Numbered from the stretch's first letter, positions 36,837 through 45,976 are shown. The stretch: DNA of 64,000 nucleotides from Bacillus sp. A301a_S52 (GCA_024701455.1 JABXYP010000001.1:2422001-2486000); one strand, 5' to 3'. Program-made: numbers and translations. The notes: generated from the letters alone by a model not told the origin.

Positions 36837-36871
36837 CGCTCCTTAACTCGTTAGAGAAGGAGCGTTTTTTT
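36837..36871 (+). terminator. Terminator of the oxidoreductase operon
   Basis: CGCTCCTT pairs with AAGGAGCG and seven T follow. Confidence 0.85.
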
Positions 36872-36919
36872 CATATCATAAACGATTACTTACACTGGCC
36901 TAAATGTCCCCCTGGCTCC

Positions 36920-37693
36920 TTAAGGTGTGATCACAATGGGGTGATATTTGACAGGGGCTTTTTTATATTCATCTGTAATCGTCAGCCTAGTTAATCTCTC
37001 TTTTATCAGTTTTTTATATGGAAGACGGATATGAAGGCAGTTTGTCTGAAAAGGGAACGGGGTAAGTTTCACTTCCGTTTCAGATTGCCAAAACGCTTGG
37101 AATTTCTCGCCATTCAATGGGCGTAGCTTCTGAGGGAATCCTGCTTTGAACCAGCTTACTTCTTCCTCTTTACCGGCTCCCCAAGGATTCATGCACAAAT
37201 AAAGCGATAAATTATCACATAGTTGCAACAAATCAAAGTGAAATGTCTCTTCTTCCTTTGTGAGAGAAATATCTTTATATAACAGTCTGGGGAACAAATG
37301 TTTCTGTCGTTGTTTTTCCTGCACCATAAAGGGGACACCTTCTTTTTCCTCACCGTTTTCAAAGAAACTGGCATAATGGCGGCTAATTAAGTAGGCAGCA
37401 TACACATCTTCTTTTAAAAGCTGATTAACACCTTGTTCATACGCACGTATTTTACGCTTAAGCGGATATTCCGTAAAAGAGGCCACCTTCCCTTCTTCCT
37501 CACTATATTCAAGCTTTCTATCTAGAGGAATCCAACTGCGATCATGATGTGTTATGGCATACGTCACTCTCGGTTTTAAATCTGGGCGCACAAATAAATC
37601 ATCTCGCCATTGATGAACAAGCTGGCCAGATATTAATCCATGTTCATTTTGTTCAATGCAAATGACTCCCTCTCCATCCTCACGTGTAATCAT
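36920..37693 (-). CDS. DUF3891 family protein
   Basis: A 257-residue protein of the DUF3891 family, known in Bacillus and some other bacteria but without assigned function. It opens MITREDGEGVICIEQNEHG and contains HHDRSWIPLD and ISRHYASFF, which look like possible metal- or substrate-binding histidines. It is divergent from hcp. AAAGGAGAG precedes the ATG. Confidence 0.82.
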   Translation of the reverse strand: MITREDGEGVICIEQNEHGLISGQLVHQWRDDLFVRPDLKPRVTYAITHHDRSWIPLDRKLEYSEEEGKVASFTEYPLKRKIRAYEQGVNQLLKEDVYAAYLISRHYASFFENGEEKEGVPFMVQEKQRQKHLFPRLLYKDISLTKEEETFHFDLLQLCDNLSLYLCMNPWGAGKEEEVSWFKAGFPQKLRPLNGEKFQAFWQSETEVKLTPFPFQTNCLHIRLPYKKLIKERLTRLTITDEYKKAPVKYHPIVITP

Positions 37694-37800
37694 GCGTTTC
37701 TCTCCTTTCCTTTGTTTCTTACCTCCTCTTGTAGTTGCTTAAACCTTTTCCAGATCATACCCCACCTCTTACAGATTATTCGAGAGATCTTATGGTGATC

Positions 37801-37842
37801 GTGATTTTCATCACTGAGAAAGTACAAATGAGCCATTATGAT
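37801..37842 (+). promoter_or_regulatory. FNR-type promoter of hcp
   Basis: GTGATTTTCATCAC (37801-37814) is a perfect GTGA-N6-TCAC palindrome. A TATGAT -10 lies at 37837-37842, so the centre is at -41.5 from the predicted start. No -35 is present, as expected for activator dependence. Confidence 0.7.
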
Positions 37843-37957
37843 AGTAAAAGACTACAGGGCAAAAGAGCATTATGAATAGAGATGACAAGAGTGAAATGAA
37901 CAATTATGAAATAGGGAGATCACTTATCTACCTATTCAAACTAAAGGAGGAATCACG

Positions 37958-39268
37958 ATGAAGTCACAACAATTAGATATGTTTTGTAACCAATGTGAAC
38001 AAACACCTGTGGGAGGCTGTACAGTGATGGGGGTATGTGGTAAAGACCCTGATTTAGCCAGTATCCAAGACACCATTATTTTAGGATTAAAAGGGGTTGC
38101 AGCCTATGCAACACATGCTCGCTCTCTAGGTTATATTGACCAAGAAGTGGACGGCATCACCCATCAAGCTCTATATACTACCCTGACAAATGCTAATTTT
38201 AACATGCAGGAAAACATCGATATGGCTATGGAAGTTGGCCGAGCGACCATCAGAGTCATGGACTTACTCGATAAAGCCCATACCGATCGACTCGGCACCC
38301 CTAGCCCTGTCACTATTTCACAAAATAAAGTGGAAGGTAAAGCGATTATTGTGACTGGTCACGACTTGTTTGCTCTTGAAGAATTACTTAAACAATCGGA
38401 AGGAAAAGGTGTTAATATTTACACCCACTCTGAAATGTTACCAGCTCATGGCTATCCCCATTTGAAAAAATACGCTCATTTAAAAGGAAATATAGGTAAA
38501 GCATGGTTTGATCAACGGCGTCTGTTCGAAAAATTCCCTGGTGCTATCCTTGCTACCACGAATTGTGTCATGCCAATTAAAGGATCGTATGCTGACCGCT
38601 TCTTCTCCTACCATATAGCAGGTCTTGAAGGTGTGCAGAAAATTGAAGCAAACGACTTTGGTCCTCTTATACAACGAGCATTAGAACTCCCAGAGGCTAA
38701 CATGTCTTCTGAAGAAACATTAGTAACGGGCTACCACCATGAAACAGTTTTAGGACTGGCTCCGGAAATTATTGATGCCATTAAAGCAGGGAAAATTCAA
38801 CGATTCTTCGTTATCGCTGGGTGTGATTCTCCTGGAAAAAAAGGAAACTATTATCGGGAATTGGCTACTTCATTACCAGATAACACAGTCATTCTAACGA
38901 CCTCCTGTGGTAAGTTTAGATTTAATGATGTGGACTACGGCACTGTACCAGGCACAGATATTCCTCGTTATATAGATTTAGGCCAATGTAATAACTCAGG
39001 CTCAACTATAAAAATAGCTCAAGCCTTGGCCGATGCATTTGAGTGTGAGGTGAACGAACTTCCCGTTAGTATCGTGCTCTCTTGGTTTGAACAAAAAGCT
39101 GTGGCCATCTTGTTAGGTCTCTTTAGTCTCGGTATTCAAGATATTCGAATTGGGCCAACGCCTCCTGACTTTATCTCTGAAGGTGTCCTCCATCATTTAG
39201 TCGAAACATTTGGTTTGAAGCTGATCACTCAAGCAGAAGATGATATAGCTGCTATGTTAGAAAATTAA
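37958..39268 (+). CDS. hcp: Hybrid cluster protein (hydroxylamine reductase)
   Basis: Hcp carries a 4Fe-4S cluster and an unusual hybrid Fe-S-O cluster. It reduces hydroxylamine and, in enteric bacteria, nitric oxide. The N-terminal cluster ligands C10, C13, C21 and C27 are clear in FCNQCEQTPVGGCTVMGVCG. Hybrid-cluster ligands appear in TGHDLFALEE, TNCVMP, VIAGCDSPG and TSCGKFRFN. At 436 residues it is shorter than the 550-residue enteric form because the helical insert after the N-terminal cluster is reduced, as in the Clostridium/Bacillus class. No Hcr-type reductase is next to it, so its electron donor may be ferredoxin from another locus. Confidence 0.95.
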   Translation: MKSQQLDMFCNQCEQTPVGGCTVMGVCGKDPDLASIQDTIILGLKGVAAYATHARSLGYIDQEVDGITHQALYTTLTNANFNMQENIDMAMEVGRATIRVMDLLDKAHTDRLGTPSPVTISQNKVEGKAIIVTGHDLFALEELLKQSEGKGVNIYTHSEMLPAHGYPHLKKYAHLKGNIGKAWFDQRRLFEKFPGAILATTNCVMPIKGSYADRFFSYHIAGLEGVQKIEANDFGPLIQRALELPEANMSSEETLVTGYHHETVLGLAPEIIDAIKAGKIQRFFVIAGCDSPGKKGNYYRELATSLPDNTVILTTSCGKFRFNDVDYGTVPGTDIPRYIDLGQCNNSGSTIKIAQALADAFECEVNELPVSIVLSWFEQKAVAILLGLFSLGIQDIRIGPTPPDFISEGVLHHLVETFGLKLITQAEDDIAAMLEN

Positions 39269-39278
39269 TTTTCATTTT

Positions 39279-39314
39279 AAAACCGCTGTGACCTTTTTAC
39301 TCACAGCGGTTTTA
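39279..39314. terminator. Bidirectional terminator between hcp and the YhfH-like gene
   Basis: AAAACCGCTGTGA and TCACAGCGGTTTT are perfect complements around a nine-base loop. Confidence 0.9.
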
Positions 39315-39329
39315 AAACACGTTCTCCTC

Positions 39330-39461
39330 TTATTGAATGTCACTTTCACAATCAAGACATTTATTTGCATAACATTCATGCATTTCATCCATTACCTCAC
39401 CACATTTAGCACACTCTTTCGGAGGTAAATGACTGAAGAATTCCGTACTTGACATGAGCAT
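39330..39461 (-). CDS. YhfH-like zinc-ribbon peptide
   Basis: A 43-residue protein. ATG at 39461 follows GGAGGG. It has the order of Bacillus YhfH: an STEFFSHLPPKEC opening, a CAKCG knuckle, an ECYANKC segment and a second CxxC (CLDC), giving two zinc-binding pairs. YhfH peptides have no known role. It is too short for routine gene calling and easily missed. It is convergent with hcp. Confidence 0.75.
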   Translation of the reverse strand: MLMSSTEFFSHLPPKECAKCGEVMDEMHECYANKCLDCESDIQ

Positions 39462-39587
39462 CTAAGTTCCCTCCTTTTTAAAATCATTAAATTCTAAATT
39501 ATCTATATTTTTAGTTTTTTAAATTATACTATAACAATAGAACAATATCAACATGTGTATTAATACAATTATTTTAGGCGAGCCTAT

Positions 39588-39635
39588 ATAAAACGAATCT
39601 TCAATCAATGGAAGTGGCGTGAGATAAGATATAAC
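39588..39635 (+). repeat. Two-hairpin intergenic repeat, 5' fragment (copy C)
   Basis: TATAAAACGAATCTTCAATC followed by AATGGAAGTGG matches the first 30 or so bases of the family; the rest has been lost. Confidence 0.5.
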
Positions 39636-39693
39636 CGTTTCCTTTCATTCCTTATTCTCATAAAGAATTTATATTTGACATATAACCATACAT

Positions 39694-39727
39694 AAAGAAG
39701 CCCAGCAATCAATCGCTGAGCTTCTTT
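39694..39727 (-). terminator. Terminator of cheV
   Basis: AAAGAAGC with CAGC pairs with GCTG and GCTTCTTT; U-rich on the minus strand. Confidence 0.75.
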
Positions 39728-39777
39728 ATTAGTCACATTATCTGCTGCCTGTCCTTAAGTTTAAACTTGACACGTAG

Positions 39778-40671
39778 TTATTGAATTTCTAATAATCTGT
39801 CAAGGTGCTCCACAAGTTCGCCCACTTCTGGTTTACTAATTTGTACATCTGCCCCAACTCGTTCACCTTTATGATATAAATCACCCGTAATTAATGATGA
39901 GAAAATAATCACTGGTAAACTTTTTAAAGCCGGATTTTCTTTTACTCTTCTTGTTAAATGGTGACCATCCATGATCGGCATTTCAATATCCGTAATAAGC
40001 AAATCAATTCTTTTACCGTTTTTACCTTCTAAATACTCCATAGCTTGCTTACCATCTTCGGTAAAAATCAAGCGAGTATAACCAGCTTCTTCCAAAACAT
40101 CCTTTAAGAGTTGTCTTAAAATAGGGGAATCTTCCGCAACTAGCAGCTGTTTATGAGAGCGGTCTTTAGCCTCAATTCCTTCCAATTTATTTAAGGAAAT
40201 TGCGGAATCTGGCATAATGTCATAGACGACTTTTTCATAATCAAGTAACAAAATCATATTTTCATCCATTTTTATGACTCCAATTGTAAGATCCTGTAAT
40301 CCTTGACTTAGTTTATTTGGCTTTTCAATTTGTTCCCAAGAAATTCTATGAATGCGAGAGACGGAGTGGACGTGAAACGCCACTTTAACTTTGTTTAACT
40401 CTGTCACAATTAATTTATCATGGCTAGGCGTATCAGACTCAGGAAACCCAAGGGCTTTAGCCAAATTAATCACTGGCATAACTTCTTCTCTTAATCGAAT
40501 AATTCCTTCTACATTTGGATGGGAATGAGGCATTAAAGTGACATCAAGAGGCTGAATAATTTCTCGTACTTTCATCACATTAATTCCAAAAATCCCTTGA
40601 CCTATTTCAAACACAATCACTTCTAGTTCATTAGTCCCACTCTCAAGCAATATACCTTTATTTTCTACCAT
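39778..40671 (-). CDS. cheV: Chemotaxis protein CheV
   Basis: CheV couples chemoreceptors to CheA and helps adaptation. The N-terminal CheW domain (about residues 5-150; EVIVFEIGQGIFGINVMKVR) is followed by a response-regulator receiver domain (about 175-297) with DLLITDIEMPIMDGH holding the phosphorylated aspartate, the switch serine in IIFSSLI and the lysine ISKPE. AGGAGG lies nine bases before the ATG at 40671, which is preferred to the longer frames. No other chemotaxis gene is near. Confidence 0.95.
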   Translation of the reverse strand: MVENKGILLESGTNELEVIVFEIGQGIFGINVMKVREIIQPLDVTLMPHSHPNVEGIIRLREEVMPVINLAKALGFPESDTPSHDKLIVTELNKVKVAFHVHSVSRIHRISWEQIEKPNKLSQGLQDLTIGVIKMDENMILLLDYEKVVYDIMPDSAISLNKLEGIEAKDRSHKQLLVAEDSPILRQLLKDVLEEAGYTRLIFTEDGKQAMEYLEGKNGKRIDLLITDIEMPIMDGHHLTRRVKENPALKSLPVIIFSSLITGDLYHKGERVGADVQISKPEVGELVEHLDRLLEIQ

Positions 40672-40798
40672 TTTATTCATCCTCCTAAAAAAACTCTCCA
40701 ATATGAGTCATTTTTCCTATGATAAGAATACCATTAACTCGTTTACTCTGCTATCATTAATTGTATTTTTTCTAAAAGTCAGTAAAAAATCCCGGTTC

Positions 40799-40987
40799 TA
40801 TAACGAACCTTCAATCAGTGGACATTTTGTTCTTTCTCCCACTAGCTAACGTCTTCGCGTCCTGCGAAAACGCTTGTGTAACCAACATCCTGTTGCCCGA
40901 GTCAATCAGGACATTAGCGACCGCCAAATAGCGTTAACTCTCTTCTCTATTTTAACTAGAGGTTTACGGACGCTTATCTGTGATAAA
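40799..40987 (+). repeat. Two-hairpin intergenic repeat, copy D (long variant)
   Basis: It begins TATAACGAACCTTCAATCAG and has most of the first hairpin, then an extra segment of about 50 bases (from CTAACGTCTTCGCGTCC) seen in no other copy here. The second hairpin is shortened, ending TTTACGGACGC, and the tail is TTATCTGTGATAAA. It lies between divergent cheV and the small protein at 41062. Confidence 0.75.
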
Positions 40988-41061
40988 TTTCAATTGCTTC
41001 CCTTTCATAATCATTCTATAATAATAGTAAGACTTCGTTTGTCAGATTGGGGGTTTGGCAC

Positions 41062-41241
41062 ATGATAAAGCAATTTTTCTCAATGAGTGTATTGACATTA
41101 TTATTTTTATTGACATCGGCTACGTATGTATTTGCTGATGGAAATGAGGGCGGCGATGGCGCTTCACTTATGGATGGTCCTTTCGTTATCATCGCTTTTG
41201 CGACACTTATTGTCATGATTTACTATACAATTAGGGACTAA
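41062..41241 (+). CDS. Small exported or membrane protein
   Basis: A 59-residue protein with an N-terminal signal-like helix (about 4-25, ending VFADG), a short G/D-rich loop (GNEGGDGASLMDG) and a C-terminal membrane helix (FVIIAFATLIVMIYYT). This gives a hairpin with the loop outside. GGGGG lies before the ATG at 41062. No family is recognised; it has its own terminator, which favours a real gene. Confidence 0.6.
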   Translation: MIKQFFSMSVLTLLFLLTSATYVFADGNEGGDGASLMDGPFVIIAFATLIVMIYYTIRD

Positions 41242-41278
41242 CATAACAGTTACATAGATTTTCTTCTAAACATCATTA

Positions 41279-41319
41279 AAAAAGCTGTATGGCATACTTC
41301 ATTATGCCGTACAGCTTTT
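41279..41319. terminator. Bidirectional terminator
   Basis: AAAAGCTGTA with GGCATA pairs with TATGCC and TACAGCTTTT, between convergent genes. Confidence 0.85.
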
Positions 41320-41329
41320 AAGTTATATG

Positions 41330-42028
41330 TTATTCTATAATCTCAATTGTCTCAATAATAACGTCCTCCGTAGGGCGATCTCCTGCCTCAGTCTCAACTG
41401 TGGCGATGTCATCCACCACATCCATCCCATCAATGACATGTCCAAAAACAGTATGAGCATTATCTAAATGAGGTGTGCCTCCTCTTTCCATATAGAACTC
41501 TACTAGCTCTTCAGGTAAACCCGCTGCTTGCAAATCATCTTCACTTAACAAATCAGGCCCTGCTTGTACGATAAAAAACTGACTGGCATTCGTATCCGGC
41601 CCACTATTCGCCATGGATAATGCTCCTCTAAAATGAGCTAATGATTCGTCAAATTCATCTTCAAAAGCTTCACCAAAAGCACTTTCTCCTCCCATCCCAG
41701 TTCCGTCTGGGTCGCCACCTTGAATCATGAAATTTTCAATGACTCGGTGAAAGATAACCCCATCATAGTAACCTTCTTCACTCAACGTGATGAAATTTTC
41801 TACTGCAAGAGGAGCAGCATCAGGGAAAAGCTTTAGATGAACCTCCCCTTTATTTGTATGAATAACTGCTTCTTGCTCATTATCCGCAACAGTCTCACTC
41901 AGCTGAGGATAATTTCCTCCAGCTGTTTCATTGTTAACTGTATTTTCCTCATTATTTCCGCCGCAACCTGTTAGTAATATGACGATACTCACCGATAAAC
42001 TTATCACAGCACTATTTAATCGTTTCAT
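41330..42028 (-). CDS. Cyclophilin-type peptidyl-prolyl isomerase, lipoprotein
   Basis: A 232-residue extracytoplasmic foldase. The lipobox LLTGC puts the lipidated cysteine at residue 22, followed by an N/E-rich spacer. The cyclophilin domain (about 60-230) has the active-site text FHRVIENFMIQGGDPDGTG, with the catalytic arginine, and SQFFIV. It contains an insert of about 30 residues (ADLLSEDDLQAAGLPEELVEF-like) before the last strands. It probably helps fold exported proteins at the membrane surface. Confidence 0.93.
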   Translation of the reverse strand: MKRLNSAVISLSVSIVILLTGCGGNNEENTVNNETAGGNYPQLSETVADNEQEAVIHTNKGEVHLKLFPDAAPLAVENFITLSEEGYYDGVIFHRVIENFMIQGGDPDGTGMGGESAFGEAFEDEFDESLAHFRGALSMANSGPDTNASQFFIVQAGPDLLSEDDLQAAGLPEELVEFYMERGGTPHLDNAHTVFGHVIDGMDVVDDIATVETEAGDRPTEDVIIETIEIIE

Positions 42029-42223
42029 TCACATTCACTCCTATCCATTAATTTTAGCTTATTGCCTCTCTAGACATTCTCTTCAAGTATCATCCCTTAA
42101 TTTTATTAAGTAAATCTTCATTATTAACACATTATCCCAGTTGACTATTCTTTAAAAAAGGGTAAAATAAACAAGAACACACGTTCGTTAATCGTGTTTT
42201 ATATTGAAAAGGAGGCGCCCTTT

Positions 42224-42607
42224 ATGTCCAAACTTACTGAAGCAGAAGAACATCTTATAGAGTCTTACATCTTGTTTGAAATGGCTCGTAAAGTGCTAGA
42301 GAAAGACTTAGAACGTCTCGACCAAGCCCCTTTAAAATTAAAGGAACCCTATATTCGCCTATTAGAACTATCGCTGCACAAGCTCAGCTTGCAATTTTAT
42401 AAAACGAAAAAAGACATGAAAAAGATCGGTCTTAAAGTGCACTTAACGCACGTCGATCGAACATTTTCAGCGTACAAAATTTATTCCCGTGGCTACGTGT
42501 TAAACGCTAAATACTTGAACGCTCATTTAAAAAATCAAGTTAGCCGTCAAATTGAAGGTTTATTTAACCTTGGCTCCGAAGATCGTTCCACAAGCCTGCC
42601 ACATTGA
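42224..42607 (+). CDS. Conserved-looking hypothetical protein
   Basis: A 127-residue, mostly helical, lysine-rich basic protein with long amphipathic stretches (LIESYILFEMARKVLEKDLE, IRLLELSLHKLSLQFYKT). AAGGAGG lies seven bases before the ATG at 42224, so the gene is probably real; the frame extends to 42194 without a site. I do not recognise the family. It is convergent with the amidohydrolase gene. Confidence 0.6.
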   Translation: MSKLTEAEEHLIESYILFEMARKVLEKDLERLDQAPLKLKEPYIRLLELSLHKLSLQFYKTKKDMKKIGLKVHLTHVDRTFSAYKIYSRGYVLNAKYLNAHLKNQVSRQIEGLFNLGSEDRSTSLPH

Positions 42608-42643
42608 CCGGACGCTCACCGGCTTGTCAGCCGAAGCTGATTC

Positions 42644-43507
42644 TCAGCGCAGACGAAGAGCTGTCTTGATTTTAGGAAATACTTGCAAAGCCGTTTTATA
42701 AAAAACATACTCACGTTTCGAAAAAGGGATGAAGGATTCAATAAAACGGATATAAGGTGCCATCTCTACAAGTGGCCAATCTGTTCCAAACATTAGCTTT
42801 TCATAATTGTCACAAAAAGCCAGGCCGTGTTTTAAATGATCAAAAAAATGTGGGGTCCCTGCAAGTCTCGATACTTCACGGCTATCTCCTACAATAAGAC
42901 CAGATAAATCTGCAAATACGTTGGAATTCTTATAGATGACTTCCGCCGCATCGAGTATCCAAGGATCACCAAAGTGAGCCATAACAAATGTAACTTGTCG
43001 ATGAGTAACGGCCACTTCATCAATTGTCAACGGGTGAGCGTATTTTAATATACCTCGTTCTGAATATGTATCTCCTGTATGAAAAACTATAGGTAACCGA
43101 TATTTAGCTGCTAAATCATACACAGGCTCATAAACACGGTCATACGCAAAAAACGGGTAATAACCTAAATAAATTTTAATACCAGTCACTTCCGGTTTTA
43201 ACAGTTCTTTTTCCAATGCATCTAATTCTCTATAGCCAAGACGGTAAGGATTTATTCCAGCACAGTAAACAATCTGTCCTTTACCTTGAAGCATATCAAG
43301 TCCCATGGGCGTGGGCACGTCCTTGTCGGGAAATCCTTCGCCCCCTTCTAACTCTCGTAGCCCCATCCCTACCGCTGCCACAACATTATTGTCCTTCATA
43401 TCTTTTTTTAATCCTTGCAAAGAATAGGTTAAGTGCGAAAACGATTTAGCCGTTTGGTGAAAGGAATGGATATGCGATAAATGGATGTGAGCATCTATTA
43501 TTTTCAA
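42644..43507 (-). CDS. Amidohydrolase-superfamily TIM-barrel protein
   Basis: A 287-residue protein of the amidohydrolase_2 (COG2159) type. Metal-site text: IDAHIHLSH at the N-terminus, IVFHTGDTYSE, VMAHFGDPW and the late aspartate in MFGTDWPLVE. Relatives include decarboxylases and lactonases; substrate unknown. TTG start with GGAGGAG upstream. Next upstream gene on the same strand is the YwpF-like gene, 38 bases away, so they may form an operon. Confidence 0.87.
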   Translation of the reverse strand: MKIIDAHIHLSHIHSFHQTAKSFSHLTYSLQGLKKDMKDNNVVAAVGMGLRELEGGEGFPDKDVPTPMGLDMLQGKGQIVYCAGINPYRLGYRELDALEKELLKPEVTGIKIYLGYYPFFAYDRVYEPVYDLAAKYRLPIVFHTGDTYSERGILKYAHPLTIDEVAVTHRQVTFVMAHFGDPWILDAAEVIYKNSNVFADLSGLIVGDSREVSRLAGTPHFFDHLKHGLAFCDNYEKLMFGTDWPLVEMAPYIRFIESFIPFSKREYVFYKTALQVFPKIKTALRLR

Positions 43508-43545
43508 TACGTCATCGCTCCTCCTTACTGCTTCGGGTCATACAC

Positions 43546-44070
43546 TTAATCTTGTGTGTCATTATCTGCTCCCATTCGGTAATACCCTTTTTCCTTTACC
43601 TCTTCATAAGCACTACTTAAAATACCTTGAATCGCCCGTCCGCGGTCTTTTTTTCGTTGCCGGTATTCTTTATAAAGTGCTTCGCCTTCGTACCCTTCCT
43701 CAATTAAGTTTTTAATGAGAATATCTGATAAATCTTCTTTTTTAACGACAAGAACCCCTTCTAAATGCACACTAAGATGTTTCTCAAGTTCATTGACGGA
43801 ACGCACATGACAAACGAGAGTTGCTGGATCATTCGTTCGCTTTGTAATGGTTACTTCCGTCATGAAAGACTGTCCATTGACTAAGTAATCAGTAAAAAAA
43901 TCCTTCCAATCAGGCGTGAGAACAGCCTCTAATAACCAATTTTTTTCTGCTTCCTCTTTATTAATAATTAACCCATCTACTAATGGGATCTCTTTCCCTT
44001 TTAAATCATCTCCTGATTCAAGAACATCATCAAACAAAATCGTTAACGAACAAAGCTGGAATGTTTTCAT
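43546..44070 (-). CDS. YwpF-like protein
   Basis: About 174 residues. The start MKTFQLCSLTILFDD and the IPLVDGLIINKE and NWLLEAVL segments match YwpF of Bacillus, a protein of unknown role in the YwpF-like family. The C-terminal third is highly charged and helical (EEGYEGEALYKEYRQRKKDR). AAGGAGG lies upstream; ATG 44070 is chosen by likeness to YwpF, while a GTG six bases earlier has tighter spacing. Confidence 0.7.
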   Translation of the reverse strand: MKTFQLCSLTILFDDVLESGDDLKGKEIPLVDGLIINKEEAEKNWLLEAVLTPDWKDFFTDYLVNGQSFMTEVTITKRTNDPATLVCHVRSVNELEKHLSVHLEGVLVVKKEDLSDILIKNLIEEGYEGEALYKEYRQRKKDRGRAIQGILSSAYEEVKEKGYYRMGADNDTQD

Positions 44071-44297
44071 AGGCACTATCACCTCCTTATCTAACTCATC
44101 CACTGTCAATCCACTTCTACATGAAAATAGCTAATTCCTCTTTAATTATTAGGAAAACTTATCGGGCCGTCAAGTTAATTAACTTTAACAGAGATATCAT
44201 CTTTTCCTCACACAGATAAAGTAAGCTTTTCCTTAGGGTTCTATTGCACTTATGCCTGTCCCCTTTTTTTAACAATATGTATTTTTACGAAGACACT

Positions 44298-44333
44298 AAA
44301 AAGCTGTCCCCAGTCCTTTGGGACAGCTTTTTT
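44298..44333. terminator. Terminator of the lipase gene
   Basis: AAAAAGCTGTCCC and GGGACAGCTTTTTT are perfect complements. Confidence 0.88.
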
Positions 44334-44342
44334 CCGATACCT

Positions 44343-45836
44343 TTAGTTATAATACAAGTCACCTTTTTTATCCATATATATATTTTTAACAATCGTTCGT
44401 TCAAATGGTGCTTGGTTGATTGTCTCACCTGAGATAGTGATCGTCAGCGTATATGATCCTTCCTGATTAAATGGCACATCGATTTCACCGTTCTTTGAAG
44501 AAACGGTTTGTAATCGAGATGATACAGAAGGGTTATCAGTAGATGTATATGACACTTGAATATCATAAGATAGTGTTTGCTTATTAATCGTCGTATCTTG
44601 AGTGAATGGTTTTAATGAATCCTTAATTTTTTTAGGTAGTTTCACTTGTAGGTCATCAGCTACACCTCCTTCAACTTGTACAGCTAAGAAGTAAGGATGT
44701 GTACCTGTCTGACGATTCGTTAATAGCCACTCTCCTGCTTCAGGGTTTGCAACCCTTGCTGTATGTTGCCAAGCACCAAAGAACTCCCCGTGCGTTTCAA
44801 TCGCATCATTAAATGAGTAATTCTTTCCACTAGGGCTCGTTAATGATAGGTCACCTAAAGGCACATCGGATAAATAATTGAACGTCACTGCTTCAACATC
44901 ATCTTCTACAGGAATCACTTCTTTTACAGCCCCTTTTCCTTCACCTCCCCGAAGAATCGTTCCGCTTCCTTTATCAGGCTCCATGTCCGATGTTACTCCT
45001 TCATTCGCCTGGCGATCTGTTGAAAGAAACGGCTTAAAGAAATCAAATGTAGCACGGCCATTCGCTATGAGAAAGTGATCCCAATTCCCTACAGCAATTT
45101 CGGTTCCATAATTCAAACGAGAAGAGGATACTGTCACAGCCCCATCATTTTGACCGTATTGCCTTAAATAAAGGCCCCCCCAATAAAGTGCACCGCCAAA
45201 ACCTCCCCAACTCGTCCCAGCTAGTGTGTAAATAGGATTCTTTCGGTGGTCAGTGTGGGAATCTGTTAAACTACGATAATAAGCCATTTGACCTGTTTGT
45301 AATGAATATGTCCCGTCATTTCTACTACCAATTATTTCCGCTAACCAGCCGGCCCAATTGCTGTAGGCTAAATCAGCTAATTGAGAGCCATGATGCGGTG
45401 AAGATAATGTAAAAACATTTGACACATACTCATTAGCCCCGTAATGTACGAGAGCTGATTGGGCATCAACCCCGCCTTTACTATGAGTCACTAACACGAG
45501 AGGCTTCTCTCCAAAATACTCATAAATTTCTCCTAGCATACTAGCAAGCATCGAGCCGTTATCCCACATATTATTCACTGGATATAAATCAACGAAGGCG
45601 GTTTCATAGCCTCTTTCTAACGCTAGATCATACATATCGTTTTCTTCCCACCAAACATAAGATGAACTGTTAAGTCCATGCACAAATACAAGAGGGGCTT
45701 TGTTCGGATCACTATTTACAGGATTTTCTTTCACATACCAATCACCAGGATTACCAGGAGTACCAGATTTACCTCCTAATGCTTCCGTCGGAAATAACAA
45801 CAACATCAACATAAAGAAAGCCACTACTTTTTTCAT
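44343..45836 (-). CDS. Secreted lipase/esterase
   Basis: A 497-residue exported alpha/beta hydrolase. The signal peptide is about residues 1-20. HG53-54 in FVHGLNS gives the oxyanion site, and the nucleophile elbow is THSKGG with S119, the lysine variant seen in some PGAP1/LipA-type lipases. The remaining triad residues are likely the aspartate in GQNDGAVTV and the histidine in WDHFLI. A C-terminal beta-rich part (about 300-497), with no catalytic motif, resembles pro-convertase-like or Ig-like accessory domains. AGGGGAG precedes the ATG. Confidence 0.9.
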   Translation of the reverse strand: MKKVVAFFMLMLLLFPTEALGGKSGTPGNPGDWYVKENPVNSDPNKAPLVFVHGLNSSSYVWWEENDMYDLALERGYETAFVDLYPVNNMWDNGSMLASMLGEIYEYFGEKPLVLVTHSKGGVDAQSALVHYGANEYVSNVFTLSSPHHGSQLADLAYSNWAGWLAEIIGSRNDGTYSLQTGQMAYYRSLTDSHTDHRKNPIYTLAGTSWGGFGGALYWGGLYLRQYGQNDGAVTVSSSRLNYGTEIAVGNWDHFLIANGRATFDFFKPFLSTDRQANEGVTSDMEPDKGSGTILRGGEGKGAVKEVIPVEDDVEAVTFNYLSDVPLGDLSLTSPSGKNYSFNDAIETHGEFFGAWQHTARVANPEAGEWLLTNRQTGTHPYFLAVQVEGGVADDLQVKLPKKIKDSLKPFTQDTTINKQTLSYDIQVSYTSTDNPSVSSRLQTVSSKNGEIDVPFNQEGSYTLTITISGETINQAPFERTIVKNIYMDKKGDLYYN

Positions 45837-45976
45837 TCGTCACCACTCCCCTAATAATATAACCGAATACCAAAACCTCCTTTCTCGGTCAAAGATTACC
45901 TAATTAATTCGATAGACACTTCCCAATATCCTATAACTACTATCAAAAAAGTTGTTAAAAATATGTAAATAAAAAG

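Noticed and set aside
40874..41065. A 63-codon plus-strand frame
   Set aside because: It lies inside repeat copy D and the promoter region of the small protein at 41062.
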